Source of the DNA: an uncultured Christensenellaceae bacterium | GTDB taxonomy: Bacteria > Bacillota > Clostridia > Christensenellales > Christensenellaceae | Length of the DNA stretch: 26,874 nucleotides | Reading direction: 5' to 3' | Assembly: GCA_934555865.1 (NCBI GenBank) | Contig: CAKTFI010000014.1 | Location: 1-26,874 of the forward strand | Program-made: the position numbers and the translations under genes | Notes under the pieces: model-generated | Seen by the model: only the letters and a program-made list of their open reading frames with translations | What the model was told of the DNA's origin: nothing | Database searches by the model: none | Shown: positions 8,317 through 15,211 of the stretch, piece after piece | How the letters are laid out: every line of letters begins with the position of its first letter | Numbering within the stretch: the stretch's first letter is position 1

Positions 8317-9924
8317 ATGTACAGTGGCGAAATACTGGAATCCATGAAAAAAGTGGAGGCGGCCAGAGCAAAGAATGTGCAGCTGGAGCCCCGCCGGATG
8401 ACTGCCGAGGAAAAAGATACCCTCCTTGCGACCTACCATCCGGACTATAAGCAGGACCAATTTGCCGTATTGCAGGTCGGTCCCAACAAGGGCGAAAAGG
8501 TCCCGACGGAGTTGGCGGCGCTTTTGCAGGCGAACAGCCGTGTGAACCCGGACAAGCTCGACCTCTCCAAGGTAGACTATGATGTCGATGTGCTGGTCAT
8601 CGGCGGCGGCGGCGCGGGCTCTTCCGCGGCGATCGAGGCAGACGAAGCGGGCGCGAAGGTCATGATTGTCACCAAACTGCGTATCGGCGACGCCAACACG
8701 ATGATGGCGGAAGGCGGTATTCAGGCGGCGGATAAGCCCAATGACTCCCCGGCGATCCACTATCTGGACGCGATGGGCGGCGGCCATTTCACCAATAAGC
8801 CGGAACTGCTTTCCAAGCTGGTTCTGGAAGCGCCTTCGGCGATCCAGTGGCTCAACAACCTGGGCGTGGAATTCGACAAGGCGCCGGACGGCACGATGAT
8901 CACGACGCACGGCGGCGGCACCTCCCGCAAGAGAATGCACGCGGCAAAGGACTATTCCGGCGCAGAGATCATGCGCACGCTGCGCGACGAAGTGCTGAAC
9001 CGGCAGATCCCGGTCGTGGACTTCACGGCGGCGATCGAGCTGATCTTGGATGAGCAGGGCAAGGCCGCGGGCGCGGTGCTGCTCAACATGGAAACGCAGG
9101 AGATCAAGATCGCGCGGGCCAAGACGGTCATCATCGCCACGGGCGGTGCCGGACGCCTGCACTATCAGGGCTTCCCGACCTCCAACCACTACGGCGCAAC
9201 GGCGGACGGCCTGATCCTGGGCTATCGCGCGGGCGCGAAGCTGCTGTATGCGGACACGCTGCAGTATCACCCGACGGGCGTTGCCTATCCGGAGCAGATC
9301 TTCGGTGCACTCGTGACGGAAAAGGTCCGTTCGGTCGGCGCCATGCTCATCAACTCGGAGGGCGAAGCCTTCATGCATCCGTTGGAAACGCGCGATGTCT
9401 CGGCGGCTTCCATCATCCGGGAATGCTCCACCAACGGCAAGGGCGTGCACACCGGCAACGGCGGCGTCGGCGTGTGGCTGGATACCCCGATGATCGAGAT
9501 GAAGGGCGGCGCAGGCACAATCGAAAAGCGCATCCCGGCCATGATGCGCATGTTCGCAAAGTATGACATCGACATCCGCAAGGTGCCGATCCTCGTATAT
9601 CCGACGCTGCACTATCAGAACGGTGGCTTGCAGATCACGCCAGACGGCATGACGGGCATCGAAAACCTGTTTGTCGCGGGCGAAGCGGTCGGAGGCATCC
9701 ATGGGCGCAATCGTCTGATGGGCAACTCCCTTCTGGACATCATCGTCTTCGGCAGAAGCGCCGGCAAGAACGCCGCCGCCAAGAGCCGCGATGTTAAGGT
9801 GGGCGAATTGACGCTGTCGCATGTCAAGAAGTTCGCCAAGGAAATGGAAGAGGCGGGCATCCACAGCGAGATCGTTTCTCCGAAGCTGCTGCCGGACTAT
9901 CGCCGTCCGCGTACGACGCTCTAA
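8317..9924 (+). CDS. Fumarate reductase/succinate dehydrogenase flavoprotein, soluble TfrA-like
   Basis: 535 residues. The FAD dinucleotide fold starts at VLVIGGGGAG (92-101). Fumarate/succinate active-site residues appear intact: QYHPTG with H318, TRDVS with R359, TLHYQNGG with H432, and GRNRLMGNSL with R466. The histidine that normally binds FAD covalently, in the SHTxAAQGG context, is replaced by asparagine (DANTMMAEGG, N127), so non-covalent FAD is predicted, as in TfrA-type soluble enzymes. About 88 residues precede the FAD fold, unusual for SdhA/FrdA, and the C-terminal helical domain is short. It has an AAGGAGG site 9 nt upstream and sits 14 bp after the iron-sulfur subunit. The expected reaction is fumarate to succinate in the cytoplasm, paired with the upstream fumarase; the reverse direction is not excluded. 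A related FAD-dependent enoate reductase is a less likely alternative. Confidence 0.85.
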   Translation: MYSGEILESMKKVEAARAKNVQLEPRRMTAEEKDTLLATYHPDYKQDQFAVLQVGPNKGEKVPTELAALLQANSRVNPDKLDLSKVDYDVDVLVIGGGGAGSSAAIEADEAGAKVMIVTKLRIGDANTMMAEGGIQAADKPNDSPAIHYLDAMGGGHFTNKPELLSKLVLEAPSAIQWLNNLGVEFDKAPDGTMITTHGGGTSRKRMHAAKDYSGAEIMRTLRDEVLNRQIPVVDFTAAIELILDEQGKAAGAVLLNMETQEIKIARAKTVIIATGGAGRLHYQGFPTSNHYGATADGLILGYRAGAKLLYADTLQYHPTGVAYPEQIFGALVTEKVRSVGAMLINSEGEAFMHPLETRDVSAASIIRECSTNGKGVHTGNGGVGVWLDTPMIEMKGGAGTIEKRIPAMMRMFAKYDIDIRKVPILVYPTLHYQNGGLQITPDGMTGIENLFVAGEAVGGIHGRNRLMGNSLLDIIVFGRSAGKNAAAKSRDVKVGELTLSHVKKFAKEMEEAGIHSEIVSPKLLPDYRRPRTTL

Positions 9925-9942
9925 GCGAGGAGGGGAAACACA

Positions 9943-10227
9943 ATGGAAGGACTTGCAAGTATTCTGGAAACGGTCATGATCATCTGCTTCGGCATCTCCT
10001 GGCCGCTGTCCATCATCCGTTCCTACCGTTCGCGTTCGACCAAGGGCAAGAGCTTGATGTTCAGCTGCTTCATCGGCTTTGGCTATGTCTGCGGAATCAT
10101 CTCCAAGTGCCTGACGCATACCTACAACCTGGCATTCTGGTTCTATTTCCCCAATGTCATCATGGTCTGCACGGACATCGCACTGTATTTCCGCAATCGA
10201 GCCATTGAGAAGGCGGAAGGAAAATAA
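9943..10227 (+). CDS. Small three-helix membrane protein, semiSWEET/PQ-loop-like
   Basis: 94 residues with three hydrophobic helices (about 6-24, 37-57, 67-87) separated by a basic loop, RSYRSRSTKGKSL. The WPLSIIRSY...STKGKSL pattern after helix 1 resembles the PQ-loop of bacterial semiSWEETs, which act as dimers of three-helix subunits and move small solutes; the PQ dipeptide itself is not conserved. A GAGGAGG site lies 11 nt upstream and it starts 18 bp after the fumarate reductase flavoprotein, so it is in the same transcript. A role in moving a substrate or product of this pathway (dicarboxylate or sugar) is a guess from position. It is far too small and lacks the haem histidines to be an SdhC/D anchor. 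Confidence 0.65.
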   Translation: MEGLASILETVMIICFGISWPLSIIRSYRSRSTKGKSLMFSCFIGFGYVCGIISKCLTHTYNLAFWFYFPNVIMVCTDIALYFRNRAIEKAEGK

Positions 10228-10265
10228 ACGGCGCCCGGAAGAACATTCCTCCGGACAAAGTATGT

Positions 10266-10316
10266 AAAAAGGCGCAGGGCTTCGGGATCTCCGAAGCTCT
10301 GCCTGTATTCTGCGCC
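10266..10316 (-). terminator. Two-tier hairpin reading as a minus-strand intrinsic terminator
   Basis: GGCGCAG (10271-10277) pairs with CTGCGCC (10310-10316), and GGCTTCGG (10278-10285) with CCGAAGCT (10291-10298). On the plus strand no U-run follows. On the minus strand the hairpin is followed by five Ts (complement of 10266-10270), the signature of a terminator for leftward transcription. It may also weaken or process the rightward transcript between the small membrane protein and the hydrogenase. Confidence 0.5.
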
Positions 10317-10336
10317 AACCCGATCAGGAGTGAACT

Positions 10337-11770
10337 ATGAAGAAAAACCTGCGGAAATTTGACACCAAGATACAGCATTTGAAATACAAGGTGCGGCGCG
10401 AGGTTGCCCGCTATGCCTGGCGGGACGAGCTCTTGGAAAAGATCACGGAGATCCCCAAGATCATCGTCCCGGGCAAGGAATCGACGACGCGCTGCTGTAT
10501 CTATAAGGAACGTGCGATCATCAACGAGCAGATTAAGGTGGCGATGGGCGGCAACCGCCAAAATCCGAATGTCATCGAGGTCATCGGCATCGCCTGCGAC
10601 GAGTGCCCGGTGGGTGGATACGAAGTGACGGACACCTGCCGTGGATGCCTGGCGCACCGCTGCGAGGAAGCCTGCCCCAAGGGCGCGATTACCTTTGACG
10701 CGGAACAGAAGGCGCATATCGACAAGTCCAAATGCGTGGAATGCGGCGCCTGCTCGCGGGTGTGCCCGTATAACGCGATCACCGTGCACAAGCGGCCCTG
10801 TTGGAACGCCTGCAAGGTGGGGGCGATCTCCATGACGGAGGAGCATATCGCCTATATCGACAACGACGCCTGCATTTCCTGCGGGGCCTGCGTATATCAA
10901 TGCCCGTTCGGCGCAATCTTGGACAAATCCTACATTCTGGATGTCATCTCCCTTTTGAAAGAGAGCCACGGGAACACGGATACGCATGTCTATGCCGTAG
11001 TGGCGCCGTCGATCTCCAGCCAGTTCCAATATGCCAAGCTGGGGCAGGTGCTGGCCGGCATCGAGGCGCTGGGCTTTTACAAAATTGAGGAAGCGGCGCT
11101 GGGGGCGGATATGGTCGCCTTTGCCGAGGCTAAGGAACTGACCGAAAAGGGATTTTTGATGAGCTCCTGCTGTCCGGCGTTTGTCGCCTATGTGCACAAA
11201 AAATTCCCGCAATTGGCGGAGAACATCTCGCACAGCCTTTCGCCGGTCGCGACCATTTCCAAGTACATTAAGGAGCAGGACGAGAAGGCAAAGGTCGTCT
11301 TTATCGGTCCCTGTACAGCCAAGAAGATGGAATTCCAAAAGCCGGAGGTCCGGCCATATATCGACAGCGTGATCACCTTTGAGGAATTGCAGTCACTGTT
11401 TGACAGCAGGGACATCGACATCACCACGCTGCCGGAGACGGCGCTCAACCGTGCATCCTACTATGGGCGGATCTTTGCGAAGAGCTGCGGCCTTTCCTCT
11501 GCCATCGCGCAGGGGCTGATCGAGCAGAATGCGGAGAATTTCTCCTTCCAGGCAGTGCCGTGCGATGGAATTGCCGAATGCAAGGTCGCCCTCCTAAAAG
11601 CGACGAAAAACCGCCTGGACGGGAACTTTGTCGAAGGCATGGCCTGTGTGGGCGGTTGTATCGGCGGGGCTGGGTGCCTCACGCATGCAGAGCGCAACAA
11701 GCTGATTCTGGAAAAGTACAGCAAGGAATCTGAATGGAAGACGATTGAAGAAGCGCTGGATGCGCTTTGA
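10337..11770 (+). CDS. [FeFe] hydrogenase, group B/monomeric type, with N-terminal ferredoxin clusters
   Basis: 477 residues. After a basic N terminus come cysteines at 87 and 90, then ferredoxin-like motifs beginning at C101, C133/136/139/143 with the run-on C155/C159, and C179/182/185/189. The H-cluster motifs follow: SSCCPAF (C278-C279), GPCTAKKME (C326) and MACVGGCIGGAGC (C437, C441). These are the loop variants of group B monomeric hydrogenases rather than group A bifurcating ones (no NADH-binding partner subunits, no TSCCPGW). It would use ferredoxin to reduce protons or oxidise H2 in the cytoplasm; physiological direction is unproven for this group. It has an AGGAG site and lies 109 bp after the preceding gene, past a hairpin; a U-tailed terminator ends it. 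Maturases HydEFG are not in the window. Confidence 0.85.
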   Translation: MKKNLRKFDTKIQHLKYKVRREVARYAWRDELLEKITEIPKIIVPGKESTTRCCIYKERAIINEQIKVAMGGNRQNPNVIEVIGIACDECPVGGYEVTDTCRGCLAHRCEEACPKGAITFDAEQKAHIDKSKCVECGACSRVCPYNAITVHKRPCWNACKVGAISMTEEHIAYIDNDACISCGACVYQCPFGAILDKSYILDVISLLKESHGNTDTHVYAVVAPSISSQFQYAKLGQVLAGIEALGFYKIEEAALGADMVAFAEAKELTEKGFLMSSCCPAFVAYVHKKFPQLAENISHSLSPVATISKYIKEQDEKAKVVFIGPCTAKKMEFQKPEVRPYIDSVITFEELQSLFDSRDIDITTLPETALNRASYYGRIFAKSCGLSSAIAQGLIEQNAENFSFQAVPCDGIAECKVALLKATKNRLDGNFVEGMACVGGCIGGAGCLTHAERNKLILEKYSKESEWKTIEEALDAL

Positions 11771-11782
11771 GAAAATGAGAGA

Positions 11783-11810
11783 AGAGAAGTCCCTGGGCTT
11801 CTCTTTTTTT
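11783..11810 (+). terminator. Intrinsic terminator after the hydrogenase gene
   Basis: AGAGAAG (11783-11789) pairs with CTTCTCT (11798-11804) and is followed by seven Ts. It lies 12 bp after the hydrogenase stop codon and marks the end of the fumarase-Hdr-fumarate reductase-hydrogenase block. Confidence 0.85.
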
Positions 11811-11851
11811 GTGGAAAACATACAATAAATTATTGCGAAAGGAGGCGGAGA

Positions 11852-12283
11852 ATGCGGAAAATGGATTGGCGGATGGCGGTGCTGTTCTGCGCTGCACTGT
11901 GCTGCATGCTGCTTGCGGCGGTGTTTAGCATCGAGGGGTCGGGGGAATTTTGGCCGGGCAAGGGCCTATGGGGGCGGGGCGGCTTTCTCTTGGGGTCGCT
12001 GTGCTATATGGGCGGCGTCCTCGGCGGCGCCGTCTGCGCTTCCCGGGAGACGCGGACGCCCCTGCTTTTGGAGCTGCTGCAATGCCTGCTGCTCAGCGCC
12101 TATGCCTTTCTGGCCTTTTGGCGGGAACAGAGCTTTGCAGCGCTGCTGACGGCGGCGGGGAGCACGGCCCTATGTGCAGGGCAGTGCCGCCGCCGGGGTG
12201 CATGGCAGTGGCCGCCCCTTCTGTGGGCGGCCGCGCTTTCGGTGCAAAGCTATGTCCGCTTTCTGTATGGTGGCGCGGGATGA
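11852..12283 (+). CDS. Uncharacterised five-helix membrane protein
   Basis: 143 residues, not recognised as a named family. Five hydrophobic segments are visible at about 8-27, 43-64, 71-90, 94-111 and 121-139, joined by short loops; the N terminus and the loop CRRRGAW are positively charged. Size and helix count recall TspO-type proteins, but the tryptophan-rich and proline motifs of TspO are absent, so I do not assign it. It has a strong AAAGGAGG 6 nt before the ATG and lies between the hydrogenase terminator and the panT promoter, so it appears monocistronic. A TACAAT at 11821-11826 could serve as a -10 box, but no good -35 was found. No signal peptide with a cleavage site is evident. Confidence 0.6.
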   Translation: MRKMDWRMAVLFCAALCCMLLAAVFSIEGSGEFWPGKGLWGRGGFLLGSLCYMGGVLGGAVCASRETRTPLLLELLQCLLLSAYAFLAFWREQSFAALLTAAGSTALCAGQCRRRGAWQWPPLLWAAALSVQSYVRFLYGGAG

Positions 12284-12325
12284 AGGACGGGGCGAAGGGA
12301 ATTATGCAAAAATCGGATGAGGGAA

Positions 12326-12354
12326 TTGCAAAGCCGGGCGAAATGCTATATAAT
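12326..12354 (+). promoter_or_regulatory. Sigma70/SigA promoter of the panT-coaX-hom operon
   Basis: TTGCAA at 12326-12331 and a perfect TATAAT at 12349-12354 are separated by exactly 17 bp. Transcription should begin near 12361, leaving a leader of about 125 nt before the panT start codon. Confidence 0.75.
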
Positions 12355-12360
12355 GAATAA

Positions 12361-12485
12361 AAATGTCGGGTATCTGCCAGAAAGCGGAAGCGAGGGAGAG
12401 CCAATGGATGCGGCGTATTCGCGGAGCGGAGCGCCAGCAGGCTTTTTGGGAGCGGAAGCGGGGCGGAACCGGAACGGAGGAACAA
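12361..12485 (+). other. Purine-rich 5' leader of panT, function unknown
   Basis: About 125 transcribed but untranslated bases. The ten bases AGCGGAAGCG occur twice (12383-12392 and 12451-12460), and GGCG...CGCC pairing around 12412-12435 is possible. An in-frame upstream ATG at 12363 would give a 41-residue extension of poor protein quality, so I treat this as leader. No known riboswitch consensus was recognised. Confidence 0.4.
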
Positions 12486-13070
12486 ATGAATCAGGATTCT
12501 AAGAAAATTCGCTCTATTGCTGCAGCTGGGATGCTGGCGGCGGTGACGCTTGTGCTCGGGTTGACGAATATCGGGATCATCCCGATCCCGCCGGCGAATG
12601 TCACGACGATGCACATCCCCGTTATCATTGGCGCGATTTTGTGTGGCCCTAAGGTCGGCCTGTTTTTGGGTGCGGTCTTTGGTCTGACCAGCGTGTGGAA
12701 GGCGTTTACCGCCACTTCCAGCCTGGTTGCGCCGCTCCTTGCGGCGAGCCCGCTGCTCGTCATTGTGATGTCGCTGGGGTCGCGTCTGCTCGTGCCGGTC
12801 GTGGCGGGGGCGGTCTATCGCGGCATCGCCAAGCATAAACCGACGCTGGCGGCGATCCTTGCGCCGGTCGCGGGGTCGCTCACCAATACGGTCTGCTATC
12901 TCGGGTCGATGCTGCTCTTTTATGTGCTCACTGGGATCGATGCCTCGGCGGTGCTGGCTATCGTGGCGGGTGTTGGCGCGCTCAACGGTTCCTGTGAAGC
13001 GGTGGCGGCGGCGCTGATTTGCGGGCCGATCATCCTGGCGCTTCGGCGGCAAAAATCGGAAACGAAATAA
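12486..13070 (+). CDS. ECF transporter S component, probable pantothenate uptake (PanT-like)
   Basis: 194 residues from the ATG at 12486, which has GGAGG 5 nt upstream; the longer frame from 12363 lacks a ribosome binding site. It is very hydrophobic with about six helices. Typical S-component features are the N-terminal ARxxAxxGMLAA-type stretch (here RSIAAAGMLAAVTLVLG), the VTTMHIPVIIGAILCGPKVG loop and GLTNIGIIPIP. S components bind a vitamin and pair with a shared EcfAA'T energising module, which is not encoded here. The gene lies 24 bp before coaX, the kinase that phosphorylates pantothenate, which makes pantothenate the most likely substrate. The substrate is inferred from the neighbour, not proven; other vitamins are possible. 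Confidence 0.75.
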   Translation: MNQDSKKIRSIAAAGMLAAVTLVLGLTNIGIIPIPPANVTTMHIPVIIGAILCGPKVGLFLGAVFGLTSVWKAFTATSSLVAPLLAASPLLVIVMSLGSRLLVPVVAGAVYRGIAKHKPTLAAILAPVAGSLTNTVCYLGSMLLFYVLTGIDASAVLAIVAGVGALNGSCEAVAAALICGPIILALRRQKSETK

Positions 13071-13094
13071 TTTTTACGGCAAAGGAAACAAAAG

Positions 13095-13862
13095 ATGCTC
13101 ATTGTCATCGATGTAGGAAATACCAATATCAAATGCGGCCTGTTTGAAGAAGGGCGGCTCGAGAGCTCGTGGCGCATGGCGACCAAGATGCATGTGACCT
13201 CGGACGAGATCGGGATCAAGATGATCTCTTTTTTGGACTACCTTCACCGCCGACCGGAGGAGGTGGAGGACATTATGATCTCCTCCGTCATCCCGTCGAT
13301 CAATTACACGATTGAACACATGTGCCGCACCTATTTCAAAAAGCGCCCGTGTTTTGTGGAGCCGGGGATTCGGACGGGCATCAACATTCTTTATGACAAT
13401 CCGAAGGAGCTGGGGTCGGACCGCATCGTCAACGCCGTGGCGGCCTATGAGAAATATGGCGGGCCATGCATCACGGTGGATTTCGGCACGGCAACGACCT
13501 TCGGCGCAATCTCGAGAAAAGGTGAATTCCTGGGCGGTGCGATCTGCCCGGGGCTCATCGTGTCGGCCAACGCGCTCACCAATAATACAGCCAAGCTCCC
13601 CAAGGTGGAGCTCCAAAAGCCGCGCCATGTAATCAACCGCAACACCATCGCGTGTATGCAGTCGGGAATCCTGTACGGCTATGTGGGGCAGGTCGACTAT
13701 ATCCTGCGCAAGATGAAGGCGGAGCTTGGCGAAGAGGCTAAGGTTGTTGCGACCGGCGGCATGGCGGAAACGATCGCTTCGGAGACAGAGATGATCGATG
13801 TGATTGACAGTCTGCTGACGCTGCACGGCTTGTATATCATTTATAAGAAGAATCACGAGTGA
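13095..13862 (+). CDS. coaX: Type III pantothenate kinase
   Basis: 255 residues, normal for CoaX. ATP + pantothenate gives 4'-phosphopantothenate, the first step of coenzyme A synthesis, in the cytoplasm. The ASKHA fold is shown by the N-terminal phosphate loop VIDVGNTNIKCGLFE (residues 4-18), GSDRIVNAVAAYEKYG (the pantothenate/dimer region), the TVDFGTATTFGAIS second phosphate motif, and GGAICPGL followed by a GYVGQVD segment and the adenosine-binding VVATGGMAE. An AAAGGAAA-type site precedes the ATG. It is flanked closely by the ECF S component (24 bp) and by hom (16 bp), so all three probably share the promoter at 12326. Type III kinases need a monovalent cation and are not feedback-inhibited by CoA. 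Confidence 0.93.
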   Translation: MLIVIDVGNTNIKCGLFEEGRLESSWRMATKMHVTSDEIGIKMISFLDYLHRRPEEVEDIMISSVIPSINYTIEHMCRTYFKKRPCFVEPGIRTGINILYDNPKELGSDRIVNAVAAYEKYGGPCITVDFGTATTFGAISRKGEFLGGAICPGLIVSANALTNNTAKLPKVELQKPRHVINRNTIACMQSGILYGYVGQVDYILRKMKAELGEEAKVVATGGMAETIASETEMIDVIDSLLTLHGLYIIYKKNHE

Positions 13863-13878
13863 GGAAGGAAAGCGGCGA

Positions 13879-15150
13879 ATGAAAAAAATCAATGTAGCGA
13901 TCCTGGGGCTGGGCACCGTCGGGAAGGGCGTCTATCAGATCTTGCAGGAAGACGGAGAAAAAATTGCCCACAAGGAGCATCTGCAGATCTGCGTGAAAAA
14001 GGTGCTGTCCCGGAGCTATCACCTGGACATCCCGGAGGAACAGAAGACGGCCGACATTGAGGAGATCGTGAACGATCCCGACATCGACATCGTTATCGAG
14101 GTGATGGGCGGGATCGAGCCGGCCAAGACCTATGCGCTGCGCGCGCTCATGGCGGGCAAGACGGTCGTTTCGGCCAATAAGCAGATGATCGCCAATTTTT
14201 GGCCGGAATTGGAGGATGCCGCGAAAAAGTCGGGCGCAGGGTTCTATTTTGAGGCAAGCGTCGGCGGCGGGATTCCGATCCTGCGTGCCATCGACGACAG
14301 CCTACAGGCAAACACCATGCGATCCATCTTTGCGATCATCAACGGGACGACCAATTACATCCTCACCAAGATGACGGCGGAAGGGCTGGATTATGCGGAC
14401 GCGCTGCGGGAAGCGCAGGCGCTCGGTTATGCCGAGGCTGACCCGACGGCGGATGTCGAAGGGTATGATGCGATGTATAAGCTCTCGATCCTGGCGTCCA
14501 AGGCCTTCCACGCGCGCCTGCCGATCGAGCGCATATACCGCGAGGGCATCAGCCGCATCACCAAGCAGGACATTCAATACGCGGCGGATTTTGGCCGCGT
14601 CATCAAGCTGCTCGCAATCGCCAAGCGGAACGGTGACGACGTGGAATTGCGCGTGCACCCGACGATGATTCCGCTTTCGCACCCGCTCGCCAACGTGCTC
14701 GATTCCTTCAATGCCATCTTTATGAATGGCAGCGCCGTGGGTGATGTGATGTTCTATGGCCGGGGCGCGGGGGCCTTCCCGACGGCCAGTGCGGTTCTGT
14801 CAGATGTCATCTATGCGTCGCATGTGGAAAAGCCGCGCTATGCGACCTTTGAAAACCACATGGATTTTGTTTCGCCGATTCTGCACTTTGAGCAGAATTG
14901 GGTCTGCCCGTTCTATATCCGCCTGACGCTTTTGAATGTGCCGGGCGCATTGGCGCAGGTCACTAAGCAGATGGGCGATTGCGGCATCAGCATCCTGTCC
15001 GCCATCCAGAAGGATGCCCGCGAGGACGAGGCGACAATCGTGTTCCAGACCTATCCGGCAGAGGAGCAGGCTGTGCAAAAGGCGGTGGCCGCCTTCCGGG
15101 AAATGCAGGTCGTGAAGGAAGTAGGCGCGGTCATCCGGATGGAGGATTGA
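13879..15150 (+). CDS. hom: Homoserine dehydrogenase with C-terminal ACT domain
   Basis: 423 residues. Reduces L-aspartate 4-semialdehyde to L-homoserine with NAD(P)H, the branch point to threonine and methionine. The N-terminal Rossmann motif is VAILGLGTVGKGVYQIL; SANKQMIA and EASVGGGIPIL belong to the nucleotide/substrate-binding core; the catalytic domain includes NGTTNYILTKM and ALGYAEADPTADVEGYDAMYKL with the conserved Asp and Glu/Lys residues. Residues about 350-423 (VPGALAQVTKQMGDCGISI) form an ACT domain, as in threonine-regulated enzymes. The start has GAGGAAGGAAAG upstream. It follows coaX by 16 bp and ends at a terminator 24 bp downstream; thrB/thrC are not nearby, so this is not a classical threonine operon. 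Confidence 0.93.
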   Translation: MKKINVAILGLGTVGKGVYQILQEDGEKIAHKEHLQICVKKVLSRSYHLDIPEEQKTADIEEIVNDPDIDIVIEVMGGIEPAKTYALRALMAGKTVVSANKQMIANFWPELEDAAKKSGAGFYFEASVGGGIPILRAIDDSLQANTMRSIFAIINGTTNYILTKMTAEGLDYADALREAQALGYAEADPTADVEGYDAMYKLSILASKAFHARLPIERIYREGISRITKQDIQYAADFGRVIKLLAIAKRNGDDVELRVHPTMIPLSHPLANVLDSFNAIFMNGSAVGDVMFYGRGAGAFPTASAVLSDVIYASHVEKPRYATFENHMDFVSPILHFEQNWVCPFYIRLTLLNVPGALAQVTKQMGDCGISILSAIQKDAREDEATIVFQTYPAEEQAVQKAVAAFREMQVVKEVGAVIRMED

Positions 15151-15173
15151 GCTTTTTAGGACAATTCCATACC

Positions 15174-15200
15174 AAAAGAGCCTTTTGGGGCTCTTTTTTT
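15174..15200 (+). terminator. Intrinsic terminator of the panT-coaX-hom operon
   Basis: AAAAGAGCC (15174-15182) pairs with GGCTCTTTT (15189-15197) across a six-base loop and runs into a T stretch ending at 15200. It lies just before the next promoter. Confidence 0.88.
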
Positions 15201-15211
15201 GTGCATGGGGC

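Noticed and set aside
8275..10119. 614-codon open frame on the minus strand opposite the fumarate reductase flavoprotein
   Set aside because: Antisense shadow of a GC-rich gene: arginine-, histidine- and alanine-rich product without recognisable domain or ribosome site, opposite a gene with clear catalytic motifs.
9943..10227. Membrane anchor (SdhC/FrdC-like) of the fumarate reductase
   Set aside because: Only three short helices, no haem-ligand histidines or quinone-site pattern, and a PQ-loop-like motif instead.
10337..11770. Group A bifurcating or prototypical [FeFe] hydrogenase
   Set aside because: Loop motifs are those of group B, and no NADH-binding HydB/HydC partner subunits are present.
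12363..12485. 41-residue N-terminal extension of the ECF S component
   Set aside because: No ribosome binding site at 12363 (it lies at the predicted transcription start), non-hydrophobic charged sequence, and a good GGAGG-ATG pair at 12486.
12093..13052. 319-codon minus-strand frame across the panT promoter and gene
   Set aside because: Low-complexity Arg/Pro/His-rich product, no start signal, and it crosses a near-consensus promoter on the other strand.
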